Numbered from the stretch's first letter, positions 8,013 through 16,680 are shown. The stretch: 64,000 nt of DNA from Hymenobacter negativus (GCF_017571495.1 NZ_JAGETZ010000002.1:310001-374000); one strand, 5' to 3'. Program-made: numbers and translations. Notes: a model not told the origin generated them from the letters alone.

Positions 8013-9677
8013 TTACCCTAGCTTCTTGTATCGCACGCGCTTCGGCTCCACGTCGCCCAGGCGTTTGCGCTTGGCTTCTTCATAATCTGTGAAGTTGCCC
8101 TCGAACCACACCACTTCCGAATCACCTTCAAAAGCTAAGATGTGAGTGGCCAGGCGGTCCAAGAACCACCGGTCGTGGCTGATAATGACGGCGCAGCCGG
8201 CAAAGTTCTCCAGCGCGTCTTCCAGCGCCCGAATAGCGTTCACGTCCAAGTCGTTGGTCGGTTCGTCAAGTAGCAGCAGGTTTGCCCCTTGCTTGAGCGT
8301 CATGGCTAGGTGTACGCGGTTTTTCTCGCCGCCCGAGAGCGTGCCTACTTTCTTCTCCTGGTCGCCGCCGCCGAAGTTGAACTTGCTCACGTAGGCGCGG
8401 GAGTTCACCGGCCGGCCGGCCAGCAGCATGGTTTCGGTGCCGCCCGTGATGGTATCGAATACCGACTTGCTGCCCTCCAGCGTGTCGTGCTGCTGGTCGA
8501 TGTAGGCCGTCTGCACCGTGGGCCCGACCACGAACGTACCCGCGTCGGGCTGCATCTGCTCCGTGATGAGGCGGAACAGCGTGGTTTTGCCCGCGCCGTT
8601 CGGCCCGATAATGCCCACAATGCCACCCTGGGGCAGTGCAAAGCTCAGGTTCTCAAACAGCAGCTTGTCGCCAAATGCTTTCGTGATGCCCTCGGCCTCA
8701 ATCACCTGCGCGCCCAAGCGCGGGCCATCGGGAATGAATAGCTCCAGCTTTTGCTCCTTGTCCTTGGCTTCTTCGCTGGCCAGCTTGTCGTAGTTGGCTA
8801 GGCGGGCTTTGCCCTTTGATTGACGCGCTTTGGGCGACATCCGAACCCAGTCCAACTCGCGCTGCAAGGTTTTCATGCGCTTGCTCTCGGTGTTTTCCTC
8901 GCGGGCCATGCGGTCAGTTTTCTGCTCCAGCCACGATGAATAGTTGCCTTTCCATGGAATGCCCGAGCCGCGGTCCAACTCCAGAATCCAACCGGCCACG
9001 TTATCGAGGAAGTACCGGTCGTGGGTCACGGCAATGACAGTGCCCTTGTATTGCTGCAAGTGCTGCTCCAGCCACAGCACGCTCTCGGCGTCGAGGTGGT
9101 TGGTGGGTTCGTCCAGCAGCAGCACGTCGGGTTCCTGTAGCAGCAGGCGGCACAGGGCCACCCGGCGCTTCTCACCACCCGAGAGATTACCAATAATGGC
9201 TTCCTGCGGCGGGGTGCGCAAGGCATCCATGGCACGTTCCAGCTTCGAGTCCAGGTTCCAGGCGTCGAGTTGGTCCAGGCGCTCCTGCACCTTGCCCTGC
9301 CGGTCGAGCAGCTTGTCGAAATCAGCATCTTCGGCCCCAAAAGCCTCGTTGATTTCGTCGTATTCCTTTAGCAAGGCCACGGTTTCGGCGGCCCCTTCTT
9401 CCACCACCTCGCGCACCGTTTTGGTGGGGTCGAGCTGGGGCTCCTGTTCTAAATAGCCTACGGAGTAGCCGGGCGAAAACACCACTTCGCCCTGAAACTG
9501 CTTGTCGACGCCGGCAATGATTTTCAGGAGACTTGACTTGCCCGAGCCGTTCAGACCCAGCACGCCAATCTTGGCCCCGTAAAAAAACGAGAGGTAAATA
9601 TTCTTGAGAACTTGCTTCTGGGGCGGGTAAATCTTACTCACGCCGGCCATGCTGAAAATGATGGTCTGGTCGCTCAT
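8013..9677 (-). CDS. ettA: Energy-dependent translational throttle protein EttA (ABC-F)
   Basis: A 554-residue soluble ABC-F ATPase, equal in length to E. coli EttA. It binds the ribosomal E site and gates the first elongation steps according to ATP/ADP. The start at 9677 gives the family N-terminus MSDQTIIFSM; the frame continues upstream but without family similarity. ABC domain 1 has Walker A GLNGSGKSS (41-49), an arm insertion (about 95-140) typical of EttA, signature LSGGEKRRV (165-173) and Walker B LLLDEPTNHLD. The positively charged P-site linker is at about 245-310. ABC domain 2 has Walker A GPNGAGKTT (358-366), signature LSGGEKNRV and LLLDEPTNDLD. There are no membrane segments. It is convergent with the protease gene. 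Confidence 0.95.
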   Translation of the reverse strand: MSDQTIIFSMAGVSKIYPPQKQVLKNIYLSFFYGAKIGVLGLNGSGKSSLLKIIAGVDKQFQGEVVFSPGYSVGYLEQEPQLDPTKTVREVVEEGAAETVALLKEYDEINEAFGAEDADFDKLLDRQGKVQERLDQLDAWNLDSKLERAMDALRTPPQEAIIGNLSGGEKRRVALCRLLLQEPDVLLLDEPTNHLDAESVLWLEQHLQQYKGTVIAVTHDRYFLDNVAGWILELDRGSGIPWKGNYSSWLEQKTDRMAREENTESKRMKTLQRELDWVRMSPKARQSKGKARLANYDKLASEEAKDKEQKLELFIPDGPRLGAQVIEAEGITKAFGDKLLFENLSFALPQGGIVGIIGPNGAGKTTLFRLITEQMQPDAGTFVVGPTVQTAYIDQQHDTLEGSKSVFDTITGGTETMLLAGRPVNSRAYVSKFNFGGGDQEKKVGTLSGGEKNRVHLAMTLKQGANLLLLDEPTNDLDVNAIRALEDALENFAGCAVIISHDRWFLDRLATHILAFEGDSEVVWFEGNFTDYEEAKRKRLGDVEPKRVRYKKLG

Positions 9678-10015
9678 TGGAATGCGGAAATGGTGAGAGA
9701 ATGAACTGAGTAGGGCCCTGATGCCGTATCGTAAGGCAAAAGCCAATTGGCCGGCCGGCACTGCGGGCCGCAAAGAACGGCAAAGTAGGCCGGGCAGCCG
9801 CACTTTTTTGCTCTCCGAAGTAGCCGTTGCTGCCGCTTACTGCGGTTGCAAGTCCGGGCCATCTGCTTCGTTCCCACAAACTACATCGCATCATCACCTT
9901 TTTACCGTAAACTTGTAGTTCCTTCCCGAACCACATTTCAGCCACAGCCCCAGCGCATACCCTTCCCTTTTCCCCCAACCCTCTCACTCTCCTACCCACG
10001 AGTTTACCTTTCTGT
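9678..10015. other. Divergent intergenic region between ettA and the DUF349 gene
   Basis: 338 bp without a credible gene. A TAAACTTG at 9908-9915 is close to the -7 consensus for the rightward gene but lacks a matching -33 TTG. On the other strand a CTACTTTG-type match lies near 9783-9791 for ettA. No hairpin or repeat was found. Confidence 0.4.
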
Positions 10016-11335
10016 ATGGAACCAACCGACCACCTGCTGGCCGAAGCCAAGCGCTACGGCTACGTGGAAGCCGATGGCGTGTGGCTGCGCCCCGTGCTCT
10101 CCCAACCCGCCCGCCAGATTGGGCTGGTAAAAGAATCGGACGATGCCGCCCTGCGGTATTTTGCCCAACGCTTCGAAACCTTCCGCGCCAAAGTGGATGC
10201 CCTGCTGGAAAAAATGGAAGCCAGCGAAAACAAGGGCTCCTTTTTGATGAAGGCCCTGCACCTCAAAGAGCAACTCCTGACGTACGATGGCCTTGGCGAT
10301 TTTACCAGCCTGCACCGCCGCCTAACCGAAGCCGAAGATGCCGTGGCCGTGACCGTGGCCCGCAATCGCGAGAAAAACCTGGCCACCAAAATCGGTTTTG
10401 TGCAGGAAGCAGAAACTCTGCGCGACAGCATCGAATGGATATCGGCCAGCGAAAAGGTGAAAGACCTGCGCCAGGGCTGGCTCAAAACCGGCCCCGTCGA
10501 CAAGGCCATGACCGACGAGTTGGAGCGCCGCTTTCAGGCTGCCATCCAAGAGTTTTTCGACCGCCGCAAAGCTTTCCAGTCGGATAAAAAGGCCATGACC
10601 ATGCGGGTCCAGACCCGCTACCGCGACCTCATTCAGCAGGCCGAAGCCCTCAAGAACTCCGACCAGTTCGAAACCACTTCCCGTCAGCTCAAGCAGTTGC
10701 AGCAAGCGTGGCGCGAGGTGAACGGTAACCTTCCCAAAAAGCAGGCTTCGGAGTTCTGGATAAAGTTTCGGGCCGCCAACAACCACTTCTTTGAGCGCCT
10801 AAAAGCTCATATTGCCGCCCAGCAGACGGCTGGTGTACCCGGTGCGCCGGCCACGCCCGAAGTGCTGCTGGCTCGCAAGCGCGCCCTCGCCGAGCGGGCC
10901 GAAGCCCTGATGAACATTCCGCCTCAGGAAGCCATCCATCAGGCCAAAGCCCTGCAGGCCGAGTGGAAACAGGTAGGCACAGTGCGCGGCGAAGAGTCAG
11001 ACCGCATCTGGCAACGCTTCATGGTAGCTTGTGATAAGATATTTGAGCTCAGTGCGTTGGAATACCATTTGCGCAAGCGCGCCGATGGCGAGCCCATGCC
11101 AACTGCCCCCGCCGACCGGGCACGCTTCCGGGCTGATACTTTGCGTACGCTACTCAAGGACGACCACCAGGAGTTGGCCACCCTGCGCGACAACCTTGAC
11201 AACCTCAGCCCCAGCACCGCCAACGACGCCTTCCGGCAAATGCTACAAACCAAAATCCGCTCGTTTGAGCGGAAAATTCGGACGAAAAACGATTTAATAG
11301 CCCTATTTAGTCAGCAAGCGCAAGCCGCCAGCTAA
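10016..11335 (+). CDS. DUF349 domain-containing protein
   Basis: A 439-residue, mostly helical, highly charged protein with no signal peptide or membrane segment. Repeated units of the DUF349 type (aromatic residue, about 20 residues, then W..F....FF.R) can be seen, for example WREVNGNLPKK followed by FWIKFRAANNHFFER (about 235-265) and a later WKQVGTVRGEESDRIWQRF (about 315-335). The final third is a coiled coil. DUF349 proteins are cytoplasmic and their molecular role is not established. It is divergent from ettA and about 100 nt upstream of the DUF2795 gene, which has its own promoter. Confidence 0.88.
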   Translation: MEPTDHLLAEAKRYGYVEADGVWLRPVLSQPARQIGLVKESDDAALRYFAQRFETFRAKVDALLEKMEASENKGSFLMKALHLKEQLLTYDGLGDFTSLHRRLTEAEDAVAVTVARNREKNLATKIGFVQEAETLRDSIEWISASEKVKDLRQGWLKTGPVDKAMTDELERRFQAAIQEFFDRRKAFQSDKKAMTMRVQTRYRDLIQQAEALKNSDQFETTSRQLKQLQQAWREVNGNLPKKQASEFWIKFRAANNHFFERLKAHIAAQQTAGVPGAPATPEVLLARKRALAERAEALMNIPPQEAIHQAKALQAEWKQVGTVRGEESDRIWQRFMVACDKIFELSALEYHLRKRADGEPMPTAPADRARFRADTLRTLLKDDHQELATLRDNLDNLSPSTANDAFRQMLQTKIRSFERKIRTKNDLIALFSQQAQAAS

Positions 11336-11379
11336 CCTTCGCCAGCGTTTTGCGTTGTCGTTTCTCAATTGGTAGCTCG

Positions 11380-11410
11380 TTTGTATCTTGACGGGAAACT
11401 CTTACCTTCG
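11380..11410 (+). promoter_or_regulatory. Probable promoter of the DUF2795 gene
   Basis: TTTG at 11380-11383, 19 nt, then TACCTTCG at 11403-11410 (one change from TAnnTTTG). The ATG at 11437 follows 26 nt later, the same layout as the metalloprotease promoter. Confidence 0.5.
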
Positions 11411-11436
11411 CCAACCTTTTTTTATCCACCCTTACT

Positions 11437-11658
11437 ATGTATTGGACTCTCGAACTGGCTTCTTATCTGGAAGATGCCCCCTGGCCCGCCACCAAAGACG
11501 AACTGATTGACTTTTCTATCCGCTCGGGTGCGCCCATGGAAGTGGTGGAAAACCTCCAGGCCCTGGAAGATGACGGTCAGCCCTACGAAAACATCGAGGA
11601 AGTTTGGCCCGACTACCCGACCAAAGAGGACTTCATGTTCAACGAGGACGAGTACTAG
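11437..11658 (+). CDS. DUF2795 domain-containing small acidic protein
   Basis: A 73-residue acidic protein starting MYWTLELASYLEDAPWP, with the helical pattern (ATKDELIDFSIRSGAP, VVENLQALEDDGQPYENIEEVWPDYP) of the DUF2795 family common in Bacteroidota. It has no cysteines, signal or membrane segment and is probably cytoplasmic. Function unknown. A good promoter match lies 26 nt upstream. The ABC ATPase start (11678) follows the stop by 19 nt, so read-through is likely. Confidence 0.88.
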   Translation: MYWTLELASYLEDAPWPATKDELIDFSIRSGAPMEVVENLQALEDDGQPYENIEEVWPDYPTKEDFMFNEDEY

Positions 11659-11677
11659 CGTGAGTGAAGAAGCAAGA

Positions 11678-12457
11678 ATGAGCGATGATGGATTAGGAAC
11701 CGCTCCCAATTCCTCATCACTCATTCCGCAATCTTCATTGAATATAGAAAATTTGGTTGCGGGCTACCCCGGAAGGGTGCTAGTCCGCAACCTTTTTTTG
11801 TGCCTGCCCGCACCGGCTTTTGTGGCCGTAGTGGGGCACAACGGCAGTGGCAAAACCACCTTATTCCGGGTGCTTACGGGCCAATTGCCGTATCAGGGGA
11901 GTGTGCAGCTGCACGGGCACGAAGTGCGCCACTTGCGCCGTGCCGCCACCACGGGCCTGCTGGGCTACCTGCCCCAGCGCGGCACCTTGGATTTTGCCAT
12001 CGCCGTGCGCGAGCTCGTGGTGATGGGCCGCTACCGCCATCATAGCCTGCTAAGCGCCTACAATCCCACCGATTATGCATTGGCTGACGCCGCGCTGGCT
12101 CGCGTGGGCATGGCGCATTTGGCCGCCCGCGACTTCACCCAGCTCTCCGGCGGCGAGCAGCAGCTGGTATGGCTGGCCCAGCTCAGCTTACAGGACGCGC
12201 AGGTATATCTGCTTGATGAGCCCACCCAGCAGCTCGACGTATACTACCGTCGTCAGGTATTCAGCTTGATTCACAGTTGGGCCGTGCAGGGTAATAAATC
12301 GGTGCTGTGTAGTACCCACGACCTCGACAATCTGCCGGAGCTGACTGGCTACCTGCTCAACCTTTCCGAGCCGGAGCCGCAGCTGCGCCCGCTGTCATCC
12401 GCCACCGTGCAGGAAGCCCGCAAGTGGTTGGAAATGCCCCCGCTACTCGTCAAATAA
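11678..12457 (+). CDS. ABC transporter ATP-binding protein, iron-chelate/cobalamin type
   Basis: A 259-residue cytoplasmic ATPase. The start at ATG 11678 is preferred; a GTG at 11660 in frame would add six residues, and longer versions would overlap the DUF2795 gene. Walker A is GHNGSGKTT (about residue 42), the signature is LSGGEQQLV, Walker B is VYLLDEPTQQLD, and the switch His is in STHDLD. The order and spacing match the FecE/BtuD/HmuV subfamily that energises import of siderophores, haem or cobalamin. No permease or binding protein gene is adjacent, so the partner must be encoded elsewhere. The stop lies only 5 nt from the convergent lycopene cyclase stop, with no terminator between them. 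Confidence 0.85.
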   Translation: MSDDGLGTAPNSSSLIPQSSLNIENLVAGYPGRVLVRNLFLCLPAPAFVAVVGHNGSGKTTLFRVLTGQLPYQGSVQLHGHEVRHLRRAATTGLLGYLPQRGTLDFAIAVRELVVMGRYRHHSLLSAYNPTDYALADAALARVGMAHLAARDFTQLSGGEQQLVWLAQLSLQDAQVYLLDEPTQQLDVYYRRQVFSLIHSWAVQGNKSVLCSTHDLDNLPELTGYLLNLSEPEPQLRPLSSATVQEARKWLEMPPLLVK

Positions 12458-12462
12458 AGCTG

Positions 12463-13653
12463 TTAGCGCCGTCCGGGCTGCCCGCGCAGTACGTGGGCAA
12501 TAGATTGCATAAACGGTCCCGGCGCTACCGAATTCATCACCCGCAGGTTATCAGCCCAAGAGGTCTGTTCATCCAGAAAGCGGAAAATGCGTTCAATAGG
12601 GTTTCGCTCAAATAGCTGCCGAAAAATGTCCCGCGTGGTTTCGCCCCGCCGCTGCATGATGTCGAGCAATAAGGTGTCAAACAGGCGAAACTGCCACTTG
12701 TCACCGCTCACATCGGCCGGCAAGTTGCCGGTGCGGGCCAAGGCATCCACTAGCCGGGCAGAGTGCTGCTGAATGCGCTTGAATGCGTAGCCGGTACTAG
12801 GTTTGGCCCGCCCGCCCCGCGTGCCGATGTTGATGATATGCCGGCCGGTACGGGCCGGTAGCGGGTGGTCCGTCATCGGAATCGCGCCCGCCTCCTCGGC
12901 GGTGATACGGTAGTTCTCGAGGCTCAAGGCCGTGTTCAGATACTCCCGAATAGCACCCTCGTATTCTTTCTTTGGTAAGGGCGTTTCTGAAAATAACGTG
13001 TACTCAACCAGTGCTTTGCGCGGGCTAAACGGCAATACATACATGAACCGCGCCTCGTGGTGCTGCTCTCCACGAAAGTCCATAAACTCCACTGTAGTAG
13101 GGTCGAAGACGTCGGTAGTAGTTTCTATTTCCCAGCCCACGAAATGCTGCAACAGGTAACGGTGCTTCTGCGGTTGCCGCAGCTGTACCAGGTTCGGCGG
13201 GCGGCTATCGAAGGCGTAGCGGGCCGTGAAAGTGCCCGCAGAGGAAATTACACTGATGCCGGAGGCAGTGTTTTCAATGTGCTCAACCGTGCCCCGCATC
13301 AGGGTGAACTGCTGCTTCGCTGCCAGCGCCCGGTGCACGAAGCGGTAATAATCCAACCCATTGATGGTCTTGTAGCGGTAGCGCCCCAAGTCAATTACTT
13401 TATCGAAGCCGGGGCTGCGAAACGCAATTTGCCGCCACTCGTGCGCCACAATGTCATCGAACAAGCCCGGTTCATCAGCCCAGAACGACCAAGTTCGGTC
13501 ATTTTGCTCCTTGGCTTCCGGCTCAATCAGCAGCACATTCTTATTAGCTAACCTTGGCTCCTGGGCAATGTGGTATGCCAGACTTAGGCCTGCTGCGCCG
13601 CCACCCACAATAAGGTAGTCGTATTCTACGGCAGCTTGAGTGGGCAATGGCAT
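12463..13653 (-). CDS. crtY: Lycopene cyclase (CrtY/CrtL type)
   Basis: A 396-residue FAD-binding cyclase that converts lycopene to beta-carotene by proton-driven ring closure; it is membrane-associated. The N-terminal dinucleotide fold is DYLIVGGGAAGLSLAYH (about 12-28), followed by the cyclase motif NDRTWSFW (about 51-58), a YRYKTINGLDYYRF region, FMDFRGEQ (a conserved cyclase segment), and IGTRGGRAKPSTGYAF, the conserved C-terminal GG.. PSTGY motif. Length is normal. It supports a pigmented (carotenoid) lifestyle, common in Hymenobacter. No other carotenoid gene is in the window, so the pathway is dispersed. A -7 promoter element lies 26 nt upstream. Confidence 0.9.
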   Translation of the reverse strand: MPLPTQAAVEYDYLIVGGGAAGLSLAYHIAQEPRLANKNVLLIEPEAKEQNDRTWSFWADEPGLFDDIVAHEWRQIAFRSPGFDKVIDLGRYRYKTINGLDYYRFVHRALAAKQQFTLMRGTVEHIENTASGISVISSAGTFTARYAFDSRPPNLVQLRQPQKHRYLLQHFVGWEIETTTDVFDPTTVEFMDFRGEQHHEARFMYVLPFSPRKALVEYTLFSETPLPKKEYEGAIREYLNTALSLENYRITAEEAGAIPMTDHPLPARTGRHIINIGTRGGRAKPSTGYAFKRIQQHSARLVDALARTGNLPADVSGDKWQFRLFDTLLLDIMQRRGETTRDIFRQLFERNPIERIFRFLDEQTSWADNLRVMNSVAPGPFMQSIAHVLRGQPGRR

Positions 13654-13678
13654 AGGCAGTCAGTGGCAGTAACCGCCG

Positions 13679-13686
13679 CAAAGCTA
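13679..13686 (-). promoter_or_regulatory. -7 promoter element for crtY
   Basis: Reading leftward the sequence is TAGCTTTG, matching TAnnTTTG, 25 nt before the crtY start. No TTG at the right distance is visible because that region is occupied by the preceding gene's terminator. Confidence 0.4.
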
Positions 13687-13694
13687 CCCAGCAA

Positions 13695-13722
13695 AAAGGC
13701 CGCTCCATAGGAAGCGGCCTTT
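13695..13722 (-). terminator. Intrinsic terminator of the LOG-family gene
   Basis: A 10-bp stem (13695-13704 with 13713-13722, AAAGGCCGCT/AGCGGCCTTT) followed on the minus strand by a T-run. It lies between the LOG-family stop and the crtY start. Confidence 0.75.
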
Positions 13723-13782
13723 GGGCACTAAGTAACTTCGAACAATCTGCCTTATCTATACAAACCAGCAGAAACGGCAGTC

Positions 13783-14652
13783 TTAGAAGTTCGGCGACAA
13801 CAGGTATTTGTGGTAGAAGTCGTCGATGATTTTTACCGCTTCGCTGGCATCGTCCACAATCTGCACCAGGTTCAGGTCCTCGGCCGAAATGTTGTGCTCC
13901 TCGTGTAGCATCACGTCTTTAATCCACTGAAACAGGCCGTTCCAGTAGGCCGAGCCGACCAGCACGATGGGGAAGCGGCTTATTTTCTTGGTCTGAATCA
14001 GCGTCATGGCCTCAAACAGCTCATCGAGTGTGCCAAAGCCGCCGGGCATGCCCACGAAAGCTTGGGCATACTTCACAAACATCACCTTCCGCACGAAGAA
14101 GTAGTCGAAGTTGATGCACTTGTCCTGGTCGATGTAGATGTTGTGGGTCTGCTCGAAGGGCAGTTCAATGTTGAGACCCACCGATTTGCCGCCTTCCGAG
14201 CGGGCACCCTTGTTGCCGGCTTCCATGATGCCGGGGCCGCCGCCCGTGATGACGCCATAGCCGTGGCGCACCAGCTTGGCCGCGATTTCCTCGGCCATCT
14301 GGTAGTATGGGTTCTCGGGTTTGGTGCGGGCCGAGCCGAAAATGCTCACGCAAGGACCGATTTTGGACATCTTCTCGAAGCCCTCCACAAACTCGGCCAT
14401 CACCTTGAAAATCTGCCAGCTATCGGCAATCTTAATCTCGTTCCAGTCCTTATCCACAAAGGCTTTGCGCAGGCGCTGCTCGTCTTCCAGAGCCATGGCG
14501 GTTTCGCCGTTGGCCGTCTGGCGCATCTCGGTGATGGACGTGAGCTTGTCGTCGTTTACGTTGGGCTGCTTAATGGTTTTGCCGCTGCCGGCATTCAGCA
14601 GGTCATCAGCAACTTTGGTCTTGCTGGTTTTGGGTTTTTTCAAAGTAGACAT
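13783..14652 (-). CDS. LOG-family protein (TIGR00730-type, lysine-decarboxylase-like fold)
   Basis: A 289-residue cytoplasmic Rossmann-fold protein. The start at 14652 (MSTLKKPKTS) is chosen; an upstream Met at 14709 reads through a hairpin. The first 60 residues are a basic, low-complexity extension. The core has SIFGSARTKPENPYY (about 109-123), GYGVITGGGPGIMEAGN (nucleotide-binding loop) and the hallmark PGGFGTLDELFE. LOG enzymes release free nucleobases from nucleoside monophosphates (cytokinin activation in plants); many bacterial members are phosphoribohydrolases of unknown substrate. The older label lysine decarboxylase is not supported. It has an unusual leader containing a terminator-like hairpin. 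Confidence 0.88.
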   Translation of the reverse strand: MSTLKKPKTSKTKVADDLLNAGSGKTIKQPNVNDDKLTSITEMRQTANGETAMALEDEQRLRKAFVDKDWNEIKIADSWQIFKVMAEFVEGFEKMSKIGPCVSIFGSARTKPENPYYQMAEEIAAKLVRHGYGVITGGGPGIMEAGNKGARSEGGKSVGLNIELPFEQTHNIYIDQDKCINFDYFFVRKVMFVKYAQAFVGMPGGFGTLDELFEAMTLIQTKKISRFPIVLVGSAYWNGLFQWIKDVMLHEEHNISAEDLNLVQIVDDASEAVKIIDDFYHKYLLSPNF

Positions 14653-14686
14653 ATTGTTCAGTTGGGAATTCCTACAAAAACAAAAT

Positions 14687-14728
14687 CGCCCCGGAAGCGG
14701 GGCGACCAAAAGTAGGGCGTCAAAGTTA
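14687..14728 (-). promoter_or_regulatory. Leader of the LOG-family gene: -7 element followed by a terminator-like hairpin
   Basis: On the minus strand TAACTTTG (14728-14721) matches the -7 consensus. Downstream of it, 14704-14687 folds into a 7-bp GC stem (CGCCCCG/CGGGGCG with a CTTC loop) followed by a T-rich tract (ATTTTGTTTTT) before the ATG at 14652. This is either an attenuator in the 5' leader or a terminator for upstream transcription. Confidence 0.4.
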
Positions 14729-14762
14729 TCGAATTGTTACCAAATAAAAATGCCTTACAAAA

Positions 14763-14853
14763 TGTGGGGAATGAGAGAAATGCGGTAGGGTGAAAAATGT
14801 GAACAATTCATTGTCGCCTTTTTCGTCCTATCGCATTTCTCTCATTCCCCACA
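14763..14853. repeat. Long inverted repeat, 27-bp arms
   Basis: Arms 14763-14789 and 14827-14853 are complementary over 27 bp with one G.T pair and a 37-nt loop. It lies just after the glutamate-dehydrogenase stop. The loop is AT-rich. It may act as a terminator or transcript-stabilising hairpin; its size and loop are unlike the simple terminators elsewhere in the window. Confidence 0.65.
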
Positions 14854-14862
14854 GGTAAAAAA

Positions 14863-16092
14863 TTACACCAATTGCCGCAACGCCATCTCAAACGAGCGTT
14901 GCGCGATGCCGGTCGCCTGCGTGTTTTCCTGGTAGGTGCGCTCCAGTGCCCCGCCGATGATGCGCGACGTATCAGCAAAAATGGCTTGGTCGGTGATTTC
15001 GGCGCCGGTTTCCATGAGGTAGGCAAACACGCGGGCCATGCCGCAGTTGGCAATGAAATCGGGGATGACCGCCACGCGCTCATCAGCGAAAACGCCGGTG
15101 GGGCCGAAGAAGATTTCCGGGTCAGCAAACGGCACGTTGGCGCCGCAGCTGATGGCTTTGAGGCCATTAGCAACCAGTTGCTCTACCTGCGCGCGTGTCA
15201 CAAGGCGCGACGAAGCTGCTGGTATAAAAATTTCGGCGCCCATCGACCAGACCTTCTCATTCACTTCTTCAAATGACAGTAAATTATCCGCCGTCAGGGC
15301 ATTGCCCTTGCGGGCCAGCAGCAGCGACCGGATTTCTTCCAGCCCGAAGCCTTCGGGGTTTAGCAGGCCGCCGGCCCGGTCGATGATGCCCACAATGCGT
15401 ACGCCCTGGCCGGCTAGGTAGTAAGCCGCCGCCGCGCCCACGTTGCCCCAACCTTGGATGATGGCGCGCTGGCCGCGCAAGTCGGTGCCGGGCCAGAGGC
15501 GGTAGTAATGGCCCACTGCTTCGGCTACACCGTAGCCGGTGATGAGGTCGGCTACGGTGTATTTGCGGGTTAGGTTGGGCGAGAAAGAAGCATCTTCTAC
15601 TACTTTCACTACGCCCTGCCGGAGCTGGCCCAGCTTTTGAATTTTCTGGGGTTCGGTAGCGCGGTAGTAGCCATTCACCACACCTTCTTGTGGATGCCAG
15701 AGGCCGTACTCTTCGGTAATAGCAATTACTTCGTGAATCTCATCCACGTTGAGGTCGCCACCAGTGCCATAATAATTTTTTAGCAGCGGAAATACGGCGC
15801 GGTACCAGCGTTCCAGCACGCCGCGCTTGCGGGGGTCCTGCGGGTCGAAATTGATGCCTGATTTTGCGCCACCGATGGCCGGGCCGGACACGGTGAATTT
15901 TACTTCCATTGTTTTGGCCAGGCTTTCTACCTCCCGCTTGTCCAGGCCCTTGCGCATGCGAGTGCCGCCGCCAGCCGCCCCACCACGTAACGAGTTGATT
16001 ACTACCCAGCCTTCGGCTTCGGTTTCGGCGTCTTTCCACTCAAAGACAATTTCGGGGCGCTTGTTTTCAAACTTTGTGAGCAGGTCCAGCAT
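14863..16092 (-). CDS. Glu/Leu/Phe/Val dehydrogenase, glutamate-dehydrogenase type
   Basis: A 409-residue amino-acid dehydrogenase that interconverts glutamate and 2-oxoglutarate plus ammonia with NAD(P). The start at 16092 (MLDLLTKFEN) is preferred to an upstream Met at 16134. The N-terminal substrate domain has GGAAGGGTRMRKGL and the catalytic Lys region KFTVSGPAIGGAKSGI (about 78-93). The C-terminal Rossmann domain has the dinucleotide loop IQGWGNVGAAAAYY (about 217-230) and the late NCGMARVFAY motif. Length is somewhat shorter than hexameric GDHs of about 450 residues. Substrate preference cannot be decided by eye. Divergent from the ArsR-like gene across an AT-rich 244-bp gap. Confidence 0.85.
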   Translation of the reverse strand: MLDLLTKFENKRPEIVFEWKDAETEAEGWVVINSLRGGAAGGGTRMRKGLDKREVESLAKTMEVKFTVSGPAIGGAKSGINFDPQDPRKRGVLERWYRAVFPLLKNYYGTGGDLNVDEIHEVIAITEEYGLWHPQEGVVNGYYRATEPQKIQKLGQLRQGVVKVVEDASFSPNLTRKYTVADLITGYGVAEAVGHYYRLWPGTDLRGQRAIIQGWGNVGAAAAYYLAGQGVRIVGIIDRAGGLLNPEGFGLEEIRSLLLARKGNALTADNLLSFEEVNEKVWSMGAEIFIPAASSRLVTRAQVEQLVANGLKAISCGANVPFADPEIFFGPTGVFADERVAVIPDFIANCGMARVFAYLMETGAEITDQAIFADTSRIIGGALERTYQENTQATGIAQRSFEMALRQLV

Positions 16093-16336
16093 TAGGCAAT
16101 AGAAAAGGGAAAGCCTGCCAGTTAGCAGGGCCACAAAGGTAGGAATAGACCCGGAGCCCGGAGGGAATTGACAACGATTCTAAAAAAGGAATAAAAAACA
16201 ATAAATATCTAATTATATTAGGGATAATAAACCCCTTTACCGCTATTTTGCGTATTGGTTTCGGAACTACCCCCGTAGTACCGATGTATTGCACTTATTC
16301 TACTCTTCCATTTTCCCTTCACTTTTTATCGATTTC

Positions 16337-16657
16337 ATGAAACCATTGCATTCGCGTGTAGAAGCGCAACAGTTGGACCGTGCCGCGGCTATGCTCAAGG
16401 TTCTCTCCCATCCCAAGCGACTGGCTATTGTTGACCTCTTAGGTAAAACCAAAGGCAAAGACAGCCAAATGTCCGTTACTGATATCTACCAAGCCCTCGA
16501 CCTGCCTCAGGCTATTGCCTCGCAGCACCTCATCACCCTAAAGGACCGGGGTGTGCTGAAATCCAGCAAAATCGGCACGAAGATTTATTATTCGTTGGCC
16601 GTCCCGCAATTACTCAAGGTAATTGATACCTTGGAAGATTACTCGGGTCGGATTTAA
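16337..16657 (+). CDS. ArsR-family winged-helix regulator
   Basis: A 106-residue DNA-binding protein. The start at ATG 16337 (MKPLHSRVEA) is chosen over a frame opening at 16289. The winged helix-turn-helix runs from MLKVLSHPKRLAIVDLL (about 18-34) through DIYQALDLPQAIASQHL (recognition helix) to the wing GVLKSSKIGTKIYYSLA. No Cys pair typical of metal-sensing ArsR/SmtB proteins is present, so it is probably not a direct metal or arsenite sensor. It faces the GDH gene across an AT-rich gap, so autoregulation or control of GDH is possible. The arsenosugar genes are 34 kb away and nothing links them to it. Confidence 0.85.
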   Translation: MKPLHSRVEAQQLDRAAAMLKVLSHPKRLAIVDLLGKTKGKDSQMSVTDIYQALDLPQAIASQHLITLKDRGVLKSSKIGTKIYYSLAVPQLLKVIDTLEDYSGRI

Positions 16658-16680
16658 TCCATTGGGTTAGTTCGAAAAGA

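Noticed and set aside
13783..14652. Annotation as lysine decarboxylase
   Set aside because: The PGGxGTxxE motif marks a LOG-type phosphoribohydrolase; no PLP site is present.
16337..16657. ArsR-like regulator considered as the arsenic sensor for arsM/arsS
   Set aside because: It lacks cysteines suitable for As(III) binding and lies about 34 kb away.
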